From contig NZ_JAAQRC020000001.1 in the NCBI RefSeq assembly GCF_019216885.1, positions 1,612,001 through 1,676,000 of the forward strand: a stretch of DNA of 64,000 nucleotides, written 5' to 3'. The notes under the pieces are model-generated. The model did not search any database, was not told the DNA's origin, and was given only the letters and a program-made list of their open reading frames with translations. This document shows positions 15,109-24,237 of the stretch, one piece after another (the first letter of the stretch is position 1; the number at the start of each line of letters is the position of its first letter). The stretch comes from Methylobacterium sp. SyP6R (GTDB lineage Bacteria > Pseudomonadota > Alphaproteobacteria > Rhizobiales > Beijerinckiaceae). A program made the position numbers and the translations under genes.

Positions 15109-16316
15109 TCGTCGCCGCGTTCCGGGTGATGCTGCTCACCCTGTGGCGCGACCGCGCCGCCCTGGTGATGGCCTTCGTGCTGCCCACCGTGATCTTCTGC
15201 GTCTTCGCGGCGATCTTTTCCGGCGCCGTCGGCGAGCGGATCCGCATCCAGGTCGGGCTCCTCGACCAGGCCCGCACCGCCACCACGGCGCGCCTCGTGA
15301 CCGCGCTCCAGGCCGATCCGGCCCTGCGCACCACGCTCCTCGACGGCGATCCGGTGGCGGCGGTGCGCCGGGGCGAGGTCGACGTGGCGCTCGTGCTGCG
15401 CGGCGACCTTGCCGCCGGCAGCAGCGTGACGGACGCGCCGATCCTCGTCGTCGAGAGCCCGGCTCGCGCCTTGGCCACCCCGATCGCCCTCGGACAGGTG
15501 CAGCGGGTGCTCAACGAGGCCCTGCCCGACGTGGTGCTGTCGCGGGTCGTCGCCGATGTCGAGCGCACCGGCAAGATCGGGCCGGACGAGCGCGCCTTCC
15601 TCGATCGTGCCTTCGCGGAGAGCCGCGAGAAGCGCGAGGCCTTCTCCTTCGCCGCCCTGATCGCCCGGACCTCGACGGCGGAGGGCGGAGACGGCCAGGC
15701 CGGGGGCAATGCCCGCGTCGCCTATTATGCCGGCGCCATCGCCGCGGTGTTCCTGCTGTTCGCCGCCATGCAGGGCGCCCTCTCCCTCGTCGAGGAGCGC
15801 CAGTCCGGCATCGCCGACCGCCTCGCCGCCGCACCCGGCGGCCTGCCGGTGGTGGTGCTCGGAAAATTCCTGTTCCTGGTACTCCAGGGCACCGCGCAAG
15901 GCGCGCTGATCTTCGGCGCCGCCGCCCTGTTCTACGGCGTCTCGGTCGGGCCGCACGCCGTGCCCTGGCTCGTCACCGGGGTTCTGGTCGCCGCCATGGC
16001 GGCGGGCCTGGGCCTGGCCGCCTGCGCGGCGGCGCGCACCCGCCAGCAGGCCCATCTCGTCTCGACCTTCGGGGTGCTGCTGCTCTCGGCGGTCGGCGGC
16101 AGCATGGTGCCGCGCTTCCTGATGCCGCCCTGGCTCCAGAGCCTCGGCTGGCTCACCCCCAATGCCTGGGCGATCGAGGCCTACCAGGCGGCCCTGTCCG
16201 AGGGTGCGGGCGCGGCGTGGCCGGCTTGGGGCGTGCTGGCGGGGCTGGCCGTGGCGGGTTTGGGCGTGGCCTTGGCCCTCACGGTGCGGCCGTCGCCCGG
16301 GCCGGCGCGGGCGTGA
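15105..16316 (+). CDS. ABC-2 type transporter permease
   Basis: The 403-aa membrane protein follows the ABC-2 plan: a first membrane segment (about residues 20-42), a large extracytoplasmic region of about 170 residues, then five to six segments from residue 205 on. MQGALSLVEERQSGIADRLA is the conserved cytoplasmic coupling region, and FLMPPWLQSLGWLTPNAWAI is the characteristic amphipathic stretch. It pairs with the overlapping ATPase gene. Export of a lipid, polysaccharide or drug-like compound is typical of the family, but the sequence does not say which. Confidence 0.88.
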   Translation: MIVAAFRVMLLTLWRDRAALVMAFVLPTVIFCVFAAIFSGAVGERIRIQVGLLDQARTATTARLVTALQADPALRTTLLDGDPVAAVRRGEVDVALVLRGDLAAGSSVTDAPILVVESPARALATPIALGQVQRVLNEALPDVVLSRVVADVERTGKIGPDERAFLDRAFAESREKREAFSFAALIARTSTAEGGDGQAGGNARVAYYAGAIAAVFLLFAAMQGALSLVEERQSGIADRLAAAPGGLPVVVLGKFLFLVLQGTAQGALIFGAAALFYGVSVGPHAVPWLVTGVLVAAMAAGLGLAACAAARTRQQAHLVSTFGVLLLSAVGGSMVPRFLMPPWLQSLGWLTPNAWAIEAYQAALSEGAGAAWPAWGVLAGLAVAGLGVALALTVRPSPGPARA

Positions 16317-16344
16317 GGGGGAGGTCGATGCCTCCCCGCGCGCG

Positions 16345-16722
16345 TCAGCCCTTCAGCCGCTTGTTGCACTCCGAATAATACCCGCCGCCCTTCGCGATCC
16401 AGTTCATGCCGCCGTTGCCCGCGCCGCCGGCCGCCTTGTTGGCGTTGTACTGGTCGAGGCAGGTGTGCTGGCGGGCGCTGCCGGCCGGTTCCTTGGCGTA
16501 TTTCGGCGCGACCGCCGTGGGGTAGATCGCGGTGCCGGCTGCGGGGGCTTGGGCTGCGGGGGCCGCGGGCTTGCCGGGAATCGCGGGCGGGTTCGGCGGC
16601 GGCGCCGGGTTCGGCTTCGCCGCGCCGGGGCCGAACGGGTTCGGGGCCGGCGCGGTCGTCTGGGCGTGGGCCGGGGCGGCGAGCGCGCCGAGGAGGAGCA
16701 GGGAAGCGAGGGAGAGGCGCAT
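16345..16722 (-). CDS. Hypothetical secreted protein
   Basis: From Met at 16722 the product is 125 aa with a clear signal peptide (MRLSLASLLLLGALAAPAHA). A proline/alanine-rich linker (about residues 21-70) leads to a small C-terminal domain with two cysteines: ARQHTCLDQYNANKAAGGAG, then NWIAKGGGYYSECNKRLKG. The C-rich ending with a conserved WI-x-K-G-G-G-Y-Y pattern recurs in short exported proteins of methylobacteria and relatives, without known function. The longer upstream frame to 16857 adds an arginine-rich segment that is unlikely to be translated. Confidence 0.7.
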   Translation of the reverse strand: MRLSLASLLLLGALAAPAHAQTTAPAPNPFGPGAAKPNPAPPPNPPAIPGKPAAPAAQAPAAGTAIYPTAVAPKYAKEPAGSARQHTCLDQYNANKAAGGAGNGGMNWIAKGGGYYSECNKRLKG

Positions 16723-16927
16723 CGTCGATCGGGTGTCCGGATTCCGGGGGCGCCAGCCTAGCCGCAACGCCGCTCGAGGGCGACCTGTGACGCAGCGACA
16801 TCCGCCTCGGGCGCGCGCCCGCTCCGGCCTACGCCTTGCGGAGGAGGCCTCTCCCATTTGCGGCGCTCCGCTGAAGCGCCGGGGCGGCTAAGCAGAACGG
16901 CCGGAAGGCAGCCCGAGGGGAAGGCCG

Positions 16928-18196
16928 ATGCTGATCGCCGCGAGCGCCCTGTTGATCCTCTTCGCCTGGTTCGCCGGGCCGCGGCGCTTCGTCGAGGCGG
17001 TGCTGCTGACGCGCTCGGCCCTCGATCCGGTGTTCAACCTGACCAAGGTCGGCGGCCTCGAGGATATGGGGGTCGGCGCGGCGGTGAACCTCGCGGTGCT
17101 GGTGGTGGCCGCCGCCTGCGTGGCGACCCGGCCGCGGGTGAGCCCGGGCCCGACCCTCGTCCTGTGGGGGCCGCTCCTCCTGGTCTGCCTCGTCTCGTCG
17201 CAAGTAGCGCCCGATCCCGGCGCCGCGATCCGGCTCATGATGCTGCTGGCGACCCATGCCGCCTTCTGCCTCCTGGCCTTCCATGTCGTCCGCGACCTCA
17301 CCGACCTGCGCCGCTTCCTGCTTCTCATCGTCGCCGGCTCGATCGTGCCGACCCTCTATGCGGGCCTGCAACTCGCCCTGGGTTGGGCGGAGTTCGGGGA
17401 CGACGGCACCCGGGTCTTCAGCAGCTTCCCGCACCCCAATATCTACGCCTTCTACCTGATGACGATCCTGGCGGTCGTCCTGACGCTGCTCGCGGGCAAG
17501 AATTTCGGGATGGGCCCGCGGCTGCGCCGGGTGCTGGCTCTCTACGTGCCGGTCCTGCTCGCGCTGATCCTGCTCACCAAGACCCGCAGCGCCTGGGCCG
17601 GGGCCGGCCTGATCCTCGTCACCCACGGGATCCTCTTCGACCGGCGCACCCTGCTCTACTTCCTGGGGCTACCGGTGGCGTTGCTGGCCGTGCCGGAATT
17701 CGCCGAGCGCCTCGCCGACCTCCAGCAGGGCAACACCGCGGATGCCTACGAGAAGCTGAACTCCTACGCCTTCCGGATCCTGCTGTGGCAGGGTGCCATG
17801 ACCTGGTTCTGGGAGCGCCCGCTCTTCGGGTGGGGCCTGTCGAGCTTCGGGCACTACGTGGCGCAGTTCTTCCCGCTGCCGCTCGAGAACGACACGATCG
17901 ATTCGCACAGCGTCTACGTGCAGTTCCTGTTCGAGACCGGCGTGATCGGCCTGGCCGCCTATCTCTGGCTCTACGCGCGGGTCCTCGTCATGATGGGTCG
18001 GCTGATCGCCCGCGGCCAAAGCTGGGCCTGGATGATCATGGCGATGACGGCCGGATACCTGTCGATGGCCTATTCCGACAACATGCTCTATTACTTGGTG
18101 CCGACCTGGTACATGTGGTTCGTCCTCGGCGGCGCCTGCGCGGTGCTGGGGCGGCATCGGGCGGTCCGGCGGCACCCGGTGGCGTTGCCGGCCTGA
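16928..18196 (+). CDS. O-antigen ligase / polysaccharide polymerase family protein
   Basis: The 422-aa integral membrane protein has about ten hydrophobic segments and the Wzy_C/WaaL-type blocks FPHPNIYAFYLMTILAVV, LLTKTRSAWAGAGLILVTHG, then the large periplasmic loop with LFGWGLSSFGHYVAQF and IDSHSVYVQFLFETGVIGLA. These proteins join or polymerise lipid-linked glycans in the periplasm, as O-antigen ligase or exopolysaccharide polymerase. No other polysaccharide genes lie next to it, so which glycan it handles is open. A GAGGGGAAGGCCG sequence provides the ribosome site. Confidence 0.85.
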   Translation: MLIAASALLILFAWFAGPRRFVEAVLLTRSALDPVFNLTKVGGLEDMGVGAAVNLAVLVVAAACVATRPRVSPGPTLVLWGPLLLVCLVSSQVAPDPGAAIRLMMLLATHAAFCLLAFHVVRDLTDLRRFLLLIVAGSIVPTLYAGLQLALGWAEFGDDGTRVFSSFPHPNIYAFYLMTILAVVLTLLAGKNFGMGPRLRRVLALYVPVLLALILLTKTRSAWAGAGLILVTHGILFDRRTLLYFLGLPVALLAVPEFAERLADLQQGNTADAYEKLNSYAFRILLWQGAMTWFWERPLFGWGLSSFGHYVAQFFPLPLENDTIDSHSVYVQFLFETGVIGLAAYLWLYARVLVMMGRLIARGQSWAWMIMAMTAGYLSMAYSDNMLYYLVPTWYMWFVLGGACAVLGRHRAVRRHPVALPA

Positions 18197-18204
18197 AGGC
18201 GGCC

Positions 18205-18294
18205 TCAGCGCAGGTGGAAGGCGATCCACAGCACCGCGACCGCGACGAGACCGGCGGCGGCAAGGCGCGCCAGGCGCGAGGCGGTGGGCGTCAC
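18205..18294 (-). CDS. Tiny single-span membrane peptide
   Basis: A 29-codon gene starts at GTG (18294) seven bases after the stop of the next small gene, with GAGGGG as ribosome site. It encodes VTPTASRLARLAAAGLVAVA followed by VLWIAFHLR: a short basic N-terminus and one membrane helix. The spacing suggests translational coupling with the 58-aa membrane protein. I know no family. It is too short for homology to prove it, so it remains a prediction. Confidence 0.4.
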   Translation of the reverse strand: MTPTASRLARLAAAGLVAVAVLWIAFHLR

Positions 18295-18301
18295 CGGCCC
18301 C

Positions 18302-18478
18302 TCACTCGGCCGAGCGCCGGACCGCCGCGCCCGCGATGATGGTGGCGAGCGCCGCGGCGCCGAGGCCGTCCTGCAGCGCCCGTACCGGCTCGTCCGGCAT
18401 CGCCAGCCACCACAGGGCGGCCGTGGCCGCGATGCACACGGCGACGGCGCCGAGGATGCCCTTCTCGATCGCGCTCAA
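18302..18478 (-). CDS. Small two-span membrane protein
   Basis: I place the start at TTG (18478), preceded by GGAGGCGGGTC, which gives 58 aa. Two hydrophobic helices, GILGAVAVCIAATAALWWLA and LGAAALATIIAGAAV, are joined by a short acidic loop (MPDEPVRALQDG). Upstream in the same frame lies a peptide repeat (PPAGMSK) that comes from a 21-bp tandem DNA repeat and is probably non-coding. No family recognised. Confidence 0.5.
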   Translation of the reverse strand: MSAIEKGILGAVAVCIAATAALWWLAMPDEPVRALQDGLGAAALATIIAGAAVRRSAE

Positions 18479-18568
18479 GACCCGCCTCCGCTCGTCGGGC
18501 GCGACGCGCCCCGTCCCTCTGCCTACCGGTCCCCTACGCCAAAGGTCCCTCTGCGCCAAGCCGCGTGG

Positions 18569-18631
18569 CTTGGACATGCCCGCCGGGGGCTTGGACATGC
18601 CCGCCGGGGGCTTGGACACGCCCGCCGGGGG
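18569..18631. repeat. Three 21-bp tandem repeats
   Basis: Units at 18569-18589, 18590-18610 and 18611-18631 share CTTGGACATGCCCGCCGGGG plus a final G, with one substitution in the third. They lie upstream of the small membrane genes and carry no spacers. Confidence 0.85.
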
Positions 18632-18840
18632 TCTGGCCGGCACCCGCCGGGCGTGACGCAGCTTTGCAACGGTCGTCTCGCCGATTCCGATGTTCGATCT
18701 TGCCGGCGCTCCCTCCGCGCTCGGCGCGGATTGAATTCCCCGGTCGCATGGTGGATTTCAACCAGAGATGATTCGGCGCGGCCGGGTCACGGTGCCCGGA
18801 AGTCGGCCCGTAGGGGGTGCGGCGGGCCGCGGAGACGGTG

Positions 18841-19152
18841 ATGGCGAAGCCCCTGGTCGTCGTGATTCCCCACCAGATCGGCCGGACGGAGGCGCGCCGG
18901 CGCATCGACGCCCGCCTCGGACAGGGCCGGGACCTCGTGCAGAAGGCCGGGCTCACGATGCAGGACCCGGTCTGGGACGGCGACATCCTCGCCTTCGTGG
19001 TCGGCGCCATGGGCCAGACGGTCAGCGGCACCATCGCGGTCGAGGACGAGGCCGCCCGCGTCGAGGTCCGGCTGCCGCTGCTGCTCGGGATGTTCGCCGG
19101 CACGGTGCGGCAGGTCATCGCCGAGAAGGGCGGCGAGCTGCTGGCGGCCTGA
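18841..19152 (+). CDS. Polyhydroxyalkanoic acid system family protein
   Basis: From ATG at 18841 the product is 103 aa: AKPLVVVIPHQIGRTEARRR at the N-terminus, a helix through about residue 40, then strands QDPVWDGDILAFVVGAMGQT, TVSGTIAVEDEAARVEVRLP and the closing LLLGMFAGTVRQVIAEKGGE. This matches the short PHA-granule-region family found in PHA-producing proteobacteria, whose biochemical role is not established. GGAGACGGTG immediately before the start acts as ribosome site, so the eight extra upstream codons are not needed. It is a single-gene unit here. Confidence 0.75.
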   Translation: MAKPLVVVIPHQIGRTEARRRIDARLGQGRDLVQKAGLTMQDPVWDGDILAFVVGAMGQTVSGTIAVEDEAARVEVRLPLLLGMFAGTVRQVIAEKGGELLAA

Positions 19153-19257
19153 ACGCCCCGACATTGATGGAATCCTGATAAAGCGGCCCGGCCGGCCGCA
19201 TCGTTTTCCCCCGGCCTCCGATCGCAAGACCCCCCGGTGAGGATCGGGATCGGTGCG

Positions 19258-19512
19258 ATGAGGGATGGGGATCACGGCGCGCTCGCGCCCGCGGCCATCA
19301 CCGGAGGGGCCCGCCGCGGCCCGGCCCTGGCTCCCGTGCGCGCCGCCTGCCGGCTCTGCGGCTTCACGGTCCGGGGCTTCCTGAACGGCGGCGCCTGCGT
19401 GCTCCAGGTCGACGGCCGGGCGCTGCAATCCTCTTGCCGCGCGGCCGCCTGCGGCGGGGAGCACGCCTGTGCCGGCCTGCGGGAGGCGGTGCGGGCGGCG
19501 CGGCGCCCCTGA
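19258..19512 (+). CDS. Hypothetical cysteine-containing protein
   Basis: An 84-aa frame from ATG 19258 (a GTG seven codons earlier is possible). The second half holds six cysteines: AACRLCGFTVRGFLNGGACV, then SSCRAAACGGEHACAG. This could form a small metal site or disulfides. There is no signal peptide. It lies between the PHA-system gene and the kdp leader, on the same strand. Codon bias fits the genome, but I have no family evidence. Confidence 0.4.
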   Translation: MRDGDHGALAPAAITGGARRGPALAPVRAACRLCGFTVRGFLNGGACVLQVDGRALQSSCRAAACGGEHACAGLREAVRAARRP

Positions 19513-19613
19513 CGGCGAGACCCGGCACGGCCGTCCATCTTTATGCCGCCTTGATATCGCGGCCCCCGCCCCCCTCTCGAATCCCTACGCGATCGGGAGG
19601 ATGTCCGGGATCG

Positions 19614-19632
19614 GGACCGTGGCTCACGGTCC
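19614..19632 (+). promoter_or_regulatory. Perfect palindromic hairpin in the kdp leader
   Basis: GGACCGTG (19614-19621) pairs with CACGGTCC (19625-19632) around GCT, 52 bp before the first small kdp gene. It could be an operator or a leader hairpin for potassium control; KdpE binding is a guess. Confidence 0.35.
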
Positions 19633-19684
19633 GGTTCGATGCGGCGGCGCCCTTCATCCCGGCGCCGCCCGACGGGGATGCCCC

Positions 19685-19768
19685 ATGTTCGATGTCCTGA
19701 TGCTGGCGGTGGGCCTCGGCTTCTTCGCCCTGTCGCTCGGCTACGTCGCCGTGTGCGAACGCCTGTGA
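19685..19768 (+). CDS. 27-aa membrane peptide heading the kdp operon
   Basis: ATG at 19685 opens a frame encoding MFDVLMLAVGLGFFALSLGY followed by VAVCERL. It has a single membrane helix with a short polar end and stops 11 bp before kdpF. Peptides of this form precede kdpF in a number of alphaproteobacterial kdp operons and are usually left unnamed. They may be a second KdpF-like stabilising subunit, which is inference from position and shape. Confidence 0.6.
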   Translation: MFDVLMLAVGLGFFALSLGYVAVCERL

Positions 19769-19779
19769 GGAGGCCCGCG

Positions 19780-19869
19780 ATGACCCTCGATTACGGGCTC
19801 GGCGGCCTGATGACCCTCGGGCTGCTCGCCTATCTCGCCTACGCCCTCGTGCGGCCCGAGCGGTTCTGA
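19780..19869 (+). CDS. kdpF: Potassium-transporting ATPase small subunit KdpF
   Basis: 29 aa, one membrane helix, ending in the typical [16 protein letters not shown] lies 9 bases before the ATG. KdpF sits in the membrane with KdpA and stabilises the KdpFABC complex. The frame ends 10 bp before kdpA, in the order expected for the operon. Confidence 0.85.
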   Translation: MTLDYGLGGLMTLGLLAYLAYALVRPERF

Positions 19870-19879
19870 GGAGCGCCCC

Positions 19880-21598
19880 ATGACTCTCGCCGGCTGGATC
19901 CAGATCGCGCTGTTCTGCGTGATCGTCCTCGCCCTGGTGAAGCCGCTCGGTCTCTACATGACCCGGGTCTTCACCGGCGCCTCCACCCCCCTCTCCCCCG
20001 TGCTGCGCCCGATCGAGCGCGGCCTCTACCGCCTCGCCGGCATCGACGAGCGCCACGAGCAGCACTGGCTCGCTTACGCGGGCGCCATGCTGATCTTCCA
20101 CGCCGCCGGCTTCGTGCTGCTCTACGGCATCCTGCGGCTGCAAGCGGTTCTCCCGCTCAACCCCGCCGACCAGTCGGCGGTGGCGCCGGACCTCGCCTTC
20201 AACACGTCGGCGAGCTTCGTCACCAACACCAACTGGCAGAATTACGGCGGCGAGAGCACCCTCTCCTACCTCTCCCAGATGCTGGGGCTGACGCACCAGA
20301 ACTTCCTCTCGGCGGCGACCGGCATCGCGCTCGCCGTGGCGCTGATCCGGGGCTTCGCCCGGGCCTCCGCCCGCACGGTGGGCTCGTTCTGGGTCGATCT
20401 CACCCGCTGCACGCTCTACGTGCTGCTGCCGCTCTGCATCGTCTACACCCTGTTCCTGGTCTGGCAGGGCATCCCGCAGACGCTGGCTCCCTACGCCGAG
20501 GCCACCACCCTGGAAGGCGGAAAGCAGACCATCGCCCTCGGGCCCGTGGCGAGCCAGGTGGCGATCAAGATGCTCGGCACCAATGGCGGCGGCTTCTTCA
20601 ATGCCAACGCCGCCCACCCGTTCGAGAACCCGACCGCGTTGTCGAACCTGATCCAGATGGTGTCGATCTTCGCGCTCGGGGCCGCCCTCACCAACGTGTT
20701 CGGCCGCATGGTCGGGGACGAGCGCCAGGGCTGGGCGATCCTCGCCGCGATGGGCGTGCTGTTCCTCGCCGGCACCGTCGTCACCTACGGGGCCGAGGGC
20801 GCCGGCAACCCGCTCCTTCATGCGCTGGGGCTCCAGGGCGGCAACCTCGAGGGCAAGGAGGTCCGCTTCGGCATCCCCGGCTCGGCCTTGTTCGCGGTGG
20901 TGACCACCGCCGCTTCCTGCGGCGCGGTCAACGCCATGCACGACGCCTTCACGGCGCTCGGCGGCATGATCCCGCTCGTCAACATGCAGCTCGGCGAGAT
21001 CATCGTCGGCGGCGTCGGCGCCGGCCTCTACGGCATGCTGGTCTTCGTGGTGGTGGCGATCTTCGTCGCCGGGCTGATGGTCGGGCGTACTCCCGAATAT
21101 CTCGGCAAGAAGATCGAGGCCCGGGAGGTCAAGATGGCGATGCTCGCCATCCTCTGCCTGCCCTTGATGATGCTCGGCCTCACCGCGCTCGCCACGGTGC
21201 TGCCGGCGGGCCTTGCCGGGCCGGCCAATGCGGGTCCCCACGGCTTCTCGGAGGTCCTCTACGCATTCACCTCGGCGGCGGCCAATAACGGCTCGGCCTT
21301 CGCGGGACTGTCCGGCAACACCCCGTTCTACAACCTGACGCTGGGCGCCGGGATGCTGGTCGGGCGGTTCTTCGTGATCATCCCGGCGCTCGCCATCGCC
21401 GGCTCGCTCGCGGCGAAGAAGACGGTCCCGGCTTCCGCCGGAACCTTCCCGACCCATGGCGGCCTGTTCGTCGGTCTCCTGGTCGGGGTGATCCTGATCG
21501 TCGGCGGCCTGACCTTCTTCCCGTCGCTGGCTCTCGGACCCATCGTCGAGCACCTGGCGGGGGCCGCCGGCCAGACCTTCGCGGCGGCGGGGAACTGA
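19880..21598 (+). CDS. kdpA: Potassium-transporting ATPase, channel-like subunit KdpA
   Basis: The 572-aa potassium-binding subunit belongs to the superfamily of potassium transporters with four pore loops. All four are visible: [58 protein letters not shown] and [20 protein letters not shown]. About ten membrane helices surround them. It takes up potassium at low external concentration and passes it on using ATP hydrolysed by KdpB. Length is close to the family norm of 560-600. An AGGAGCGCCCC site precedes the ATG. Confidence 0.98.
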   Translation: MTLAGWIQIALFCVIVLALVKPLGLYMTRVFTGASTPLSPVLRPIERGLYRLAGIDERHEQHWLAYAGAMLIFHAAGFVLLYGILRLQAVLPLNPADQSAVAPDLAFNTSASFVTNTNWQNYGGESTLSYLSQMLGLTHQNFLSAATGIALAVALIRGFARASARTVGSFWVDLTRCTLYVLLPLCIVYTLFLVWQGIPQTLAPYAEATTLEGGKQTIALGPVASQVAIKMLGTNGGGFFNANAAHPFENPTALSNLIQMVSIFALGAALTNVFGRMVGDERQGWAILAAMGVLFLAGTVVTYGAEGAGNPLLHALGLQGGNLEGKEVRFGIPGSALFAVVTTAASCGAVNAMHDAFTALGGMIPLVNMQLGEIIVGGVGAGLYGMLVFVVVAIFVAGLMVGRTPEYLGKKIEAREVKMAMLAILCLPLMMLGLTALATVLPAGLAGPANAGPHGFSEVLYAFTSAAANNGSAFAGLSGNTPFYNLTLGAGMLVGRFFVIIPALAIAGSLAAKKTVPASAGTFPTHGGLFVGLLVGVILIVGGLTFFPSLALGPIVEHLAGAAGQTFAAAGN

Positions 21599-21601
21599 GC
21601 C

Positions 21602-21787
21602 ATGACCACCCACGCCGACCGCCTGCGCCGGGGCCTGTCCCGGCACCGGCCCCGCTCCGGCCCGCTTCCCGACCGCTCCACCTTGCGGCCCTGCGACATC
21701 GTCCTGGCGCTCACCGGCCTCGCGCTGCTCGGCTCCGGCGCGATCTGGGCGGCGGTCATGCTCGGGGCCGCGGCGCTCGCGCCGTGA
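21602..21787 (+). CDS. Small one-span membrane ORF between kdpA and kdpB
   Basis: The 61-aa frame begins three bases after the kdpA stop. Its first half is basic (HADRLRRGLSRHRPRSGPLP) and its second half one membrane helix (DIVLALTGLALLGSGAIWAA and VMLGAAALAP). Being in line with kdpA and preceded by GGAACTGAGCC, it could be translated by reinitiation. I know of no family. It may be an accessory of the Kdp complex or a chance frame. Confidence 0.45.
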   Translation: MTTHADRLRRGLSRHRPRSGPLPDRSTLRPCDIVLALTGLALLGSGAIWAAVMLGAAALAP

Positions 21788-21821
21788 AGCCCGGCCGAGC
21801 GAACAGGGCTCATCCCATTCA

Positions 21822-21962
21822 CGACCTCATGCTGAGGTGCGAACGGAGTGAGCCTCGAAGCAGGGCTCCAGAGGTCCATGCGATTCCTGGAGCCCTCCTT
21901 CGAGGTGAGTCGATCTTCGATCGCGTGCGATCTGTGATCGCCAACACCTCAGGATGAGGTCG
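21822..21962. repeat. Palindromic repeat family A, copy 1, inside the kdp operon
   Basis: The 141-bp element is bounded by CGACCTCATGCTGAGGTG (21822-21839) and its near-exact inverted copy CACCTCAGGATGAGGTCG (21945-21962). Each end is itself palindromic (CCTCA/TGAGG). The interior holds agcctcgaag and an inverted pair GGGCTCCAG/CTGGAGCCC. Other copies lie at 34952-35076 and 52681-52932. It fills much of the 321-bp gap between the 61-aa ORF and kdpB. Confidence 0.9.
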
Positions 21963-22108
21963 CTGATGAGAGATGGCGGGTCCACTGGCGATCCGTCTGA
22001 TCTCGGAAAAACGATCCTCTCCGCTCGAAAACCGACACGTCACTTCCTGGGTGCTGCGGCTGCAACCGCCTGCCCCACTCTTCCCGCCTTCATCCGGATC
22101 CCAGGATC

Positions 22109-24223
22109 ATGGCCCAGTCCCAAAAATCCTCCCTCTTGAATGCCGGCCTGATCGGCCCGGCCTGCCTCGGCGCGGTCACCAAGCTCGACCCGCGCCAGAT
22201 GGTGAAGAACCCCGTGATGTTCGTGGTCGAGGTCGTGGCGGCCTTCACCACCCTGCTGTTCGTCCGCGACCTCGTCACCGGCGGGCAGAATCTCGCCTTC
22301 ACCGGCCAGATCATCCTCTGGCTGTGGTTCACCGTGCTGTTTGCCAACTTCGCCGAGGCGGTGGCGGAAGGGCGCGGCAAGGCGCAGGCCGATTCCTTGC
22401 GCCGCACCCGCACCGAGACCACGGCGAAGCTCCTGGCCGGCGCCGCCGCCACGCCCGGCGGCCCGCGGACGACGTACGAGACCGTGCCGGGCGCCGGGCT
22501 CAAGGTCGGCGACGTGGTGCTGGTCGAGGCCGGCGACGTGATCCCGTCGGACGGCGAAGTGATCGAGGGCATCGCCTCGGTCAACGAGGCGGCGATCACC
22601 GGCGAATCCGCCCCCGTGATCCGCGAATCCGGCGGCGACCGCTCGGCGGTGACCGGCGGCACGCAGGTGCTCTCCGACTGGATCCGGGTGCGGATCACGG
22701 CCGCCGCCGGCTCGACCTTCATCGACCGGATGATCGCGCTGGTCGAGGGCGCCTCCCGGCAGAAGACCCCCAACGAGATCGCGCTCAACATCCTGCTTTC
22801 CGGCCTCACCATCGTGTTCGTGTTCGCGGTCGGCTCGATCCCGAGCTTCGCCTCGTATGCCGGCGGCGCGATTCCCCTCGCCGTGCTGGTGGCGCTCTTC
22901 GTCACCCTGATCCCGACCACGATCGGGGCTTTGCTCTCGGCGATCGGCATCGCCGGCATGGACCGGCTGGTGCGGTTCAACGTGCTCGCCATGTCGGGCC
23001 GCGCCGTCGAGGCGGCGGGCGACGTCGACACCCTGCTCCTCGACAAGACCGGCACGATCACGCTCGGCAACCGCCAGGCGACGGAGTTCCGCCCGGTGCG
23101 CGGCGTCACCCCCGGCACCTTGGCGGATGCGGCCCAGCTCGCCTCGCTCGCCGACGAGACCCCGGAGGGCCGCTCGATCGTGGTGCTCGCCAAGGAGGCG
23201 CACGGCATCCGTGCTCGCGATATGGCGAGCCTGAATGCCACCTTCGTGCCGTTCACCGCGCAGTCGCGGATGTCGGGTATCGACCTCGACGGCTCCTCGA
23301 TCCGCAAAGGGGCGGTCGAGGCGGTGATCGCGAGCCTCGAATCCGCCCCGGCCCTGGTCGGAGCCGGCGCCGCCGCCCGGGTGCTGCAACCCCGCCTCGA
23401 TGCGACGGCGGCCCAGGAGGTGCGGGCCATCGCCGAGGAGATCGCCAAGGCCGGCGGCACGCCGCTGGCGGTGGCCCGCGACGGCAAGCTCCTCGGCGTC
23501 GTCCACCTCAAGGACATCGTCAAGGGCGGCATCGCCGAGCGCTTCGCGGAGCTGCGCCGGATGGGCATCCGCACGGTGATGATCACCGGCGACAACCCGA
23601 TGACCGCCGCCGCCATCGCCGCGGAAGCCGGCGTCGACGATTTCCTGGCCCAGGCCACGCCGGAGGACAAGCTGGCGCTGATCCGCAAGGAGCAGGCGCA
23701 AGGCAAGCTCGTGGCGATGTGCGGCGACGGCACCAACGACGCACCGGCTTTGGCCCAGGCCGATGTCGGCGTGGCGATGAATACCGGCACGGTGGCGGCC
23801 CGCGAGGCCGGCAACATGGTCGACCTCGATTCCGACCCGACCAAGCTCATCGAGATCGTCGAGATCGGCAAGCAGCTGCTGATGACCCGCGGCGCCCTCA
23901 CCACCTTCTCGATCGCCAACGACGTGGCGAAGTACTTCGCCATCATCCCGGCGATGTTCGTCGGGCTCTACCCGCAGCTCCAGGCCCTCAACGTGATGGG
24001 GCTCGCTTCGCCCCAGAGCGCGATCCTGTCGGCGATCATCTTCAACGCGCTGATCATCGTGGCGCTGATCCCGCTGGCACTCCGCGGCGTCAGCTACCGC
24101 GCCGTCGGCGCCGCCGCGTTGCTGCGGCGCAATCTCCTGATCTATGGTCTCGGCGGGATCCTGGTGCCGTTCGTCGGCATCAAGGTGATCGATCTCGCCG
24201 TGAGCGCCCTCCATCTGGCTTGA
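22109..24223 (+). CDS. kdpB: Potassium-transporting ATPase, ATP-hydrolysing subunit KdpB
   Basis: The 704-aa P-type ATPase (group IA) couples ATP hydrolysis to potassium uptake through KdpA. Motifs in order are the actuator loop [16 protein letters not shown], phosphorylation site [19 protein letters not shown], nucleotide-binding region [19 protein letters not shown], and hinge motifs [20 protein letters not shown] and [20 protein letters not shown]. Three membrane helices precede the actuator domain and the rest follow at the C-terminus. The serine in TGES is the residue that is phosphorylated to inhibit the E. coli pump. CCCAGGATC precedes the start. kdpC follows 14 bp later. Confidence 0.98.
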   Translation: MAQSQKSSLLNAGLIGPACLGAVTKLDPRQMVKNPVMFVVEVVAAFTTLLFVRDLVTGGQNLAFTGQIILWLWFTVLFANFAEAVAEGRGKAQADSLRRTRTETTAKLLAGAAATPGGPRTTYETVPGAGLKVGDVVLVEAGDVIPSDGEVIEGIASVNEAAITGESAPVIRESGGDRSAVTGGTQVLSDWIRVRITAAAGSTFIDRMIALVEGASRQKTPNEIALNILLSGLTIVFVFAVGSIPSFASYAGGAIPLAVLVALFVTLIPTTIGALLSAIGIAGMDRLVRFNVLAMSGRAVEAAGDVDTLLLDKTGTITLGNRQATEFRPVRGVTPGTLADAAQLASLADETPEGRSIVVLAKEAHGIRARDMASLNATFVPFTAQSRMSGIDLDGSSIRKGAVEAVIASLESAPALVGAGAAARVLQPRLDATAAQEVRAIAEEIAKAGGTPLAVARDGKLLGVVHLKDIVKGGIAERFAELRRMGIRTVMITGDNPMTAAAIAAEAGVDDFLAQATPEDKLALIRKEQAQGKLVAMCGDGTNDAPALAQADVGVAMNTGTVAAREAGNMVDLDSDPTKLIEIVEIGKQLLMTRGALTTFSIANDVAKYFAIIPAMFVGLYPQLQALNVMGLASPQSAILSAIIFNALIIVALIPLALRGVSYRAVGAAALLRRNLLIYGLGGILVPFVGIKVIDLAVSALHLA

Positions 24224-24237
24224 ACGAGACCACCGCC

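Noticed and set aside
18569..18631. Tandem repeats considered as a CRISPR array
   Set aside because: Units are contiguous, with no spacers and no cas genes; this is a minisatellite.
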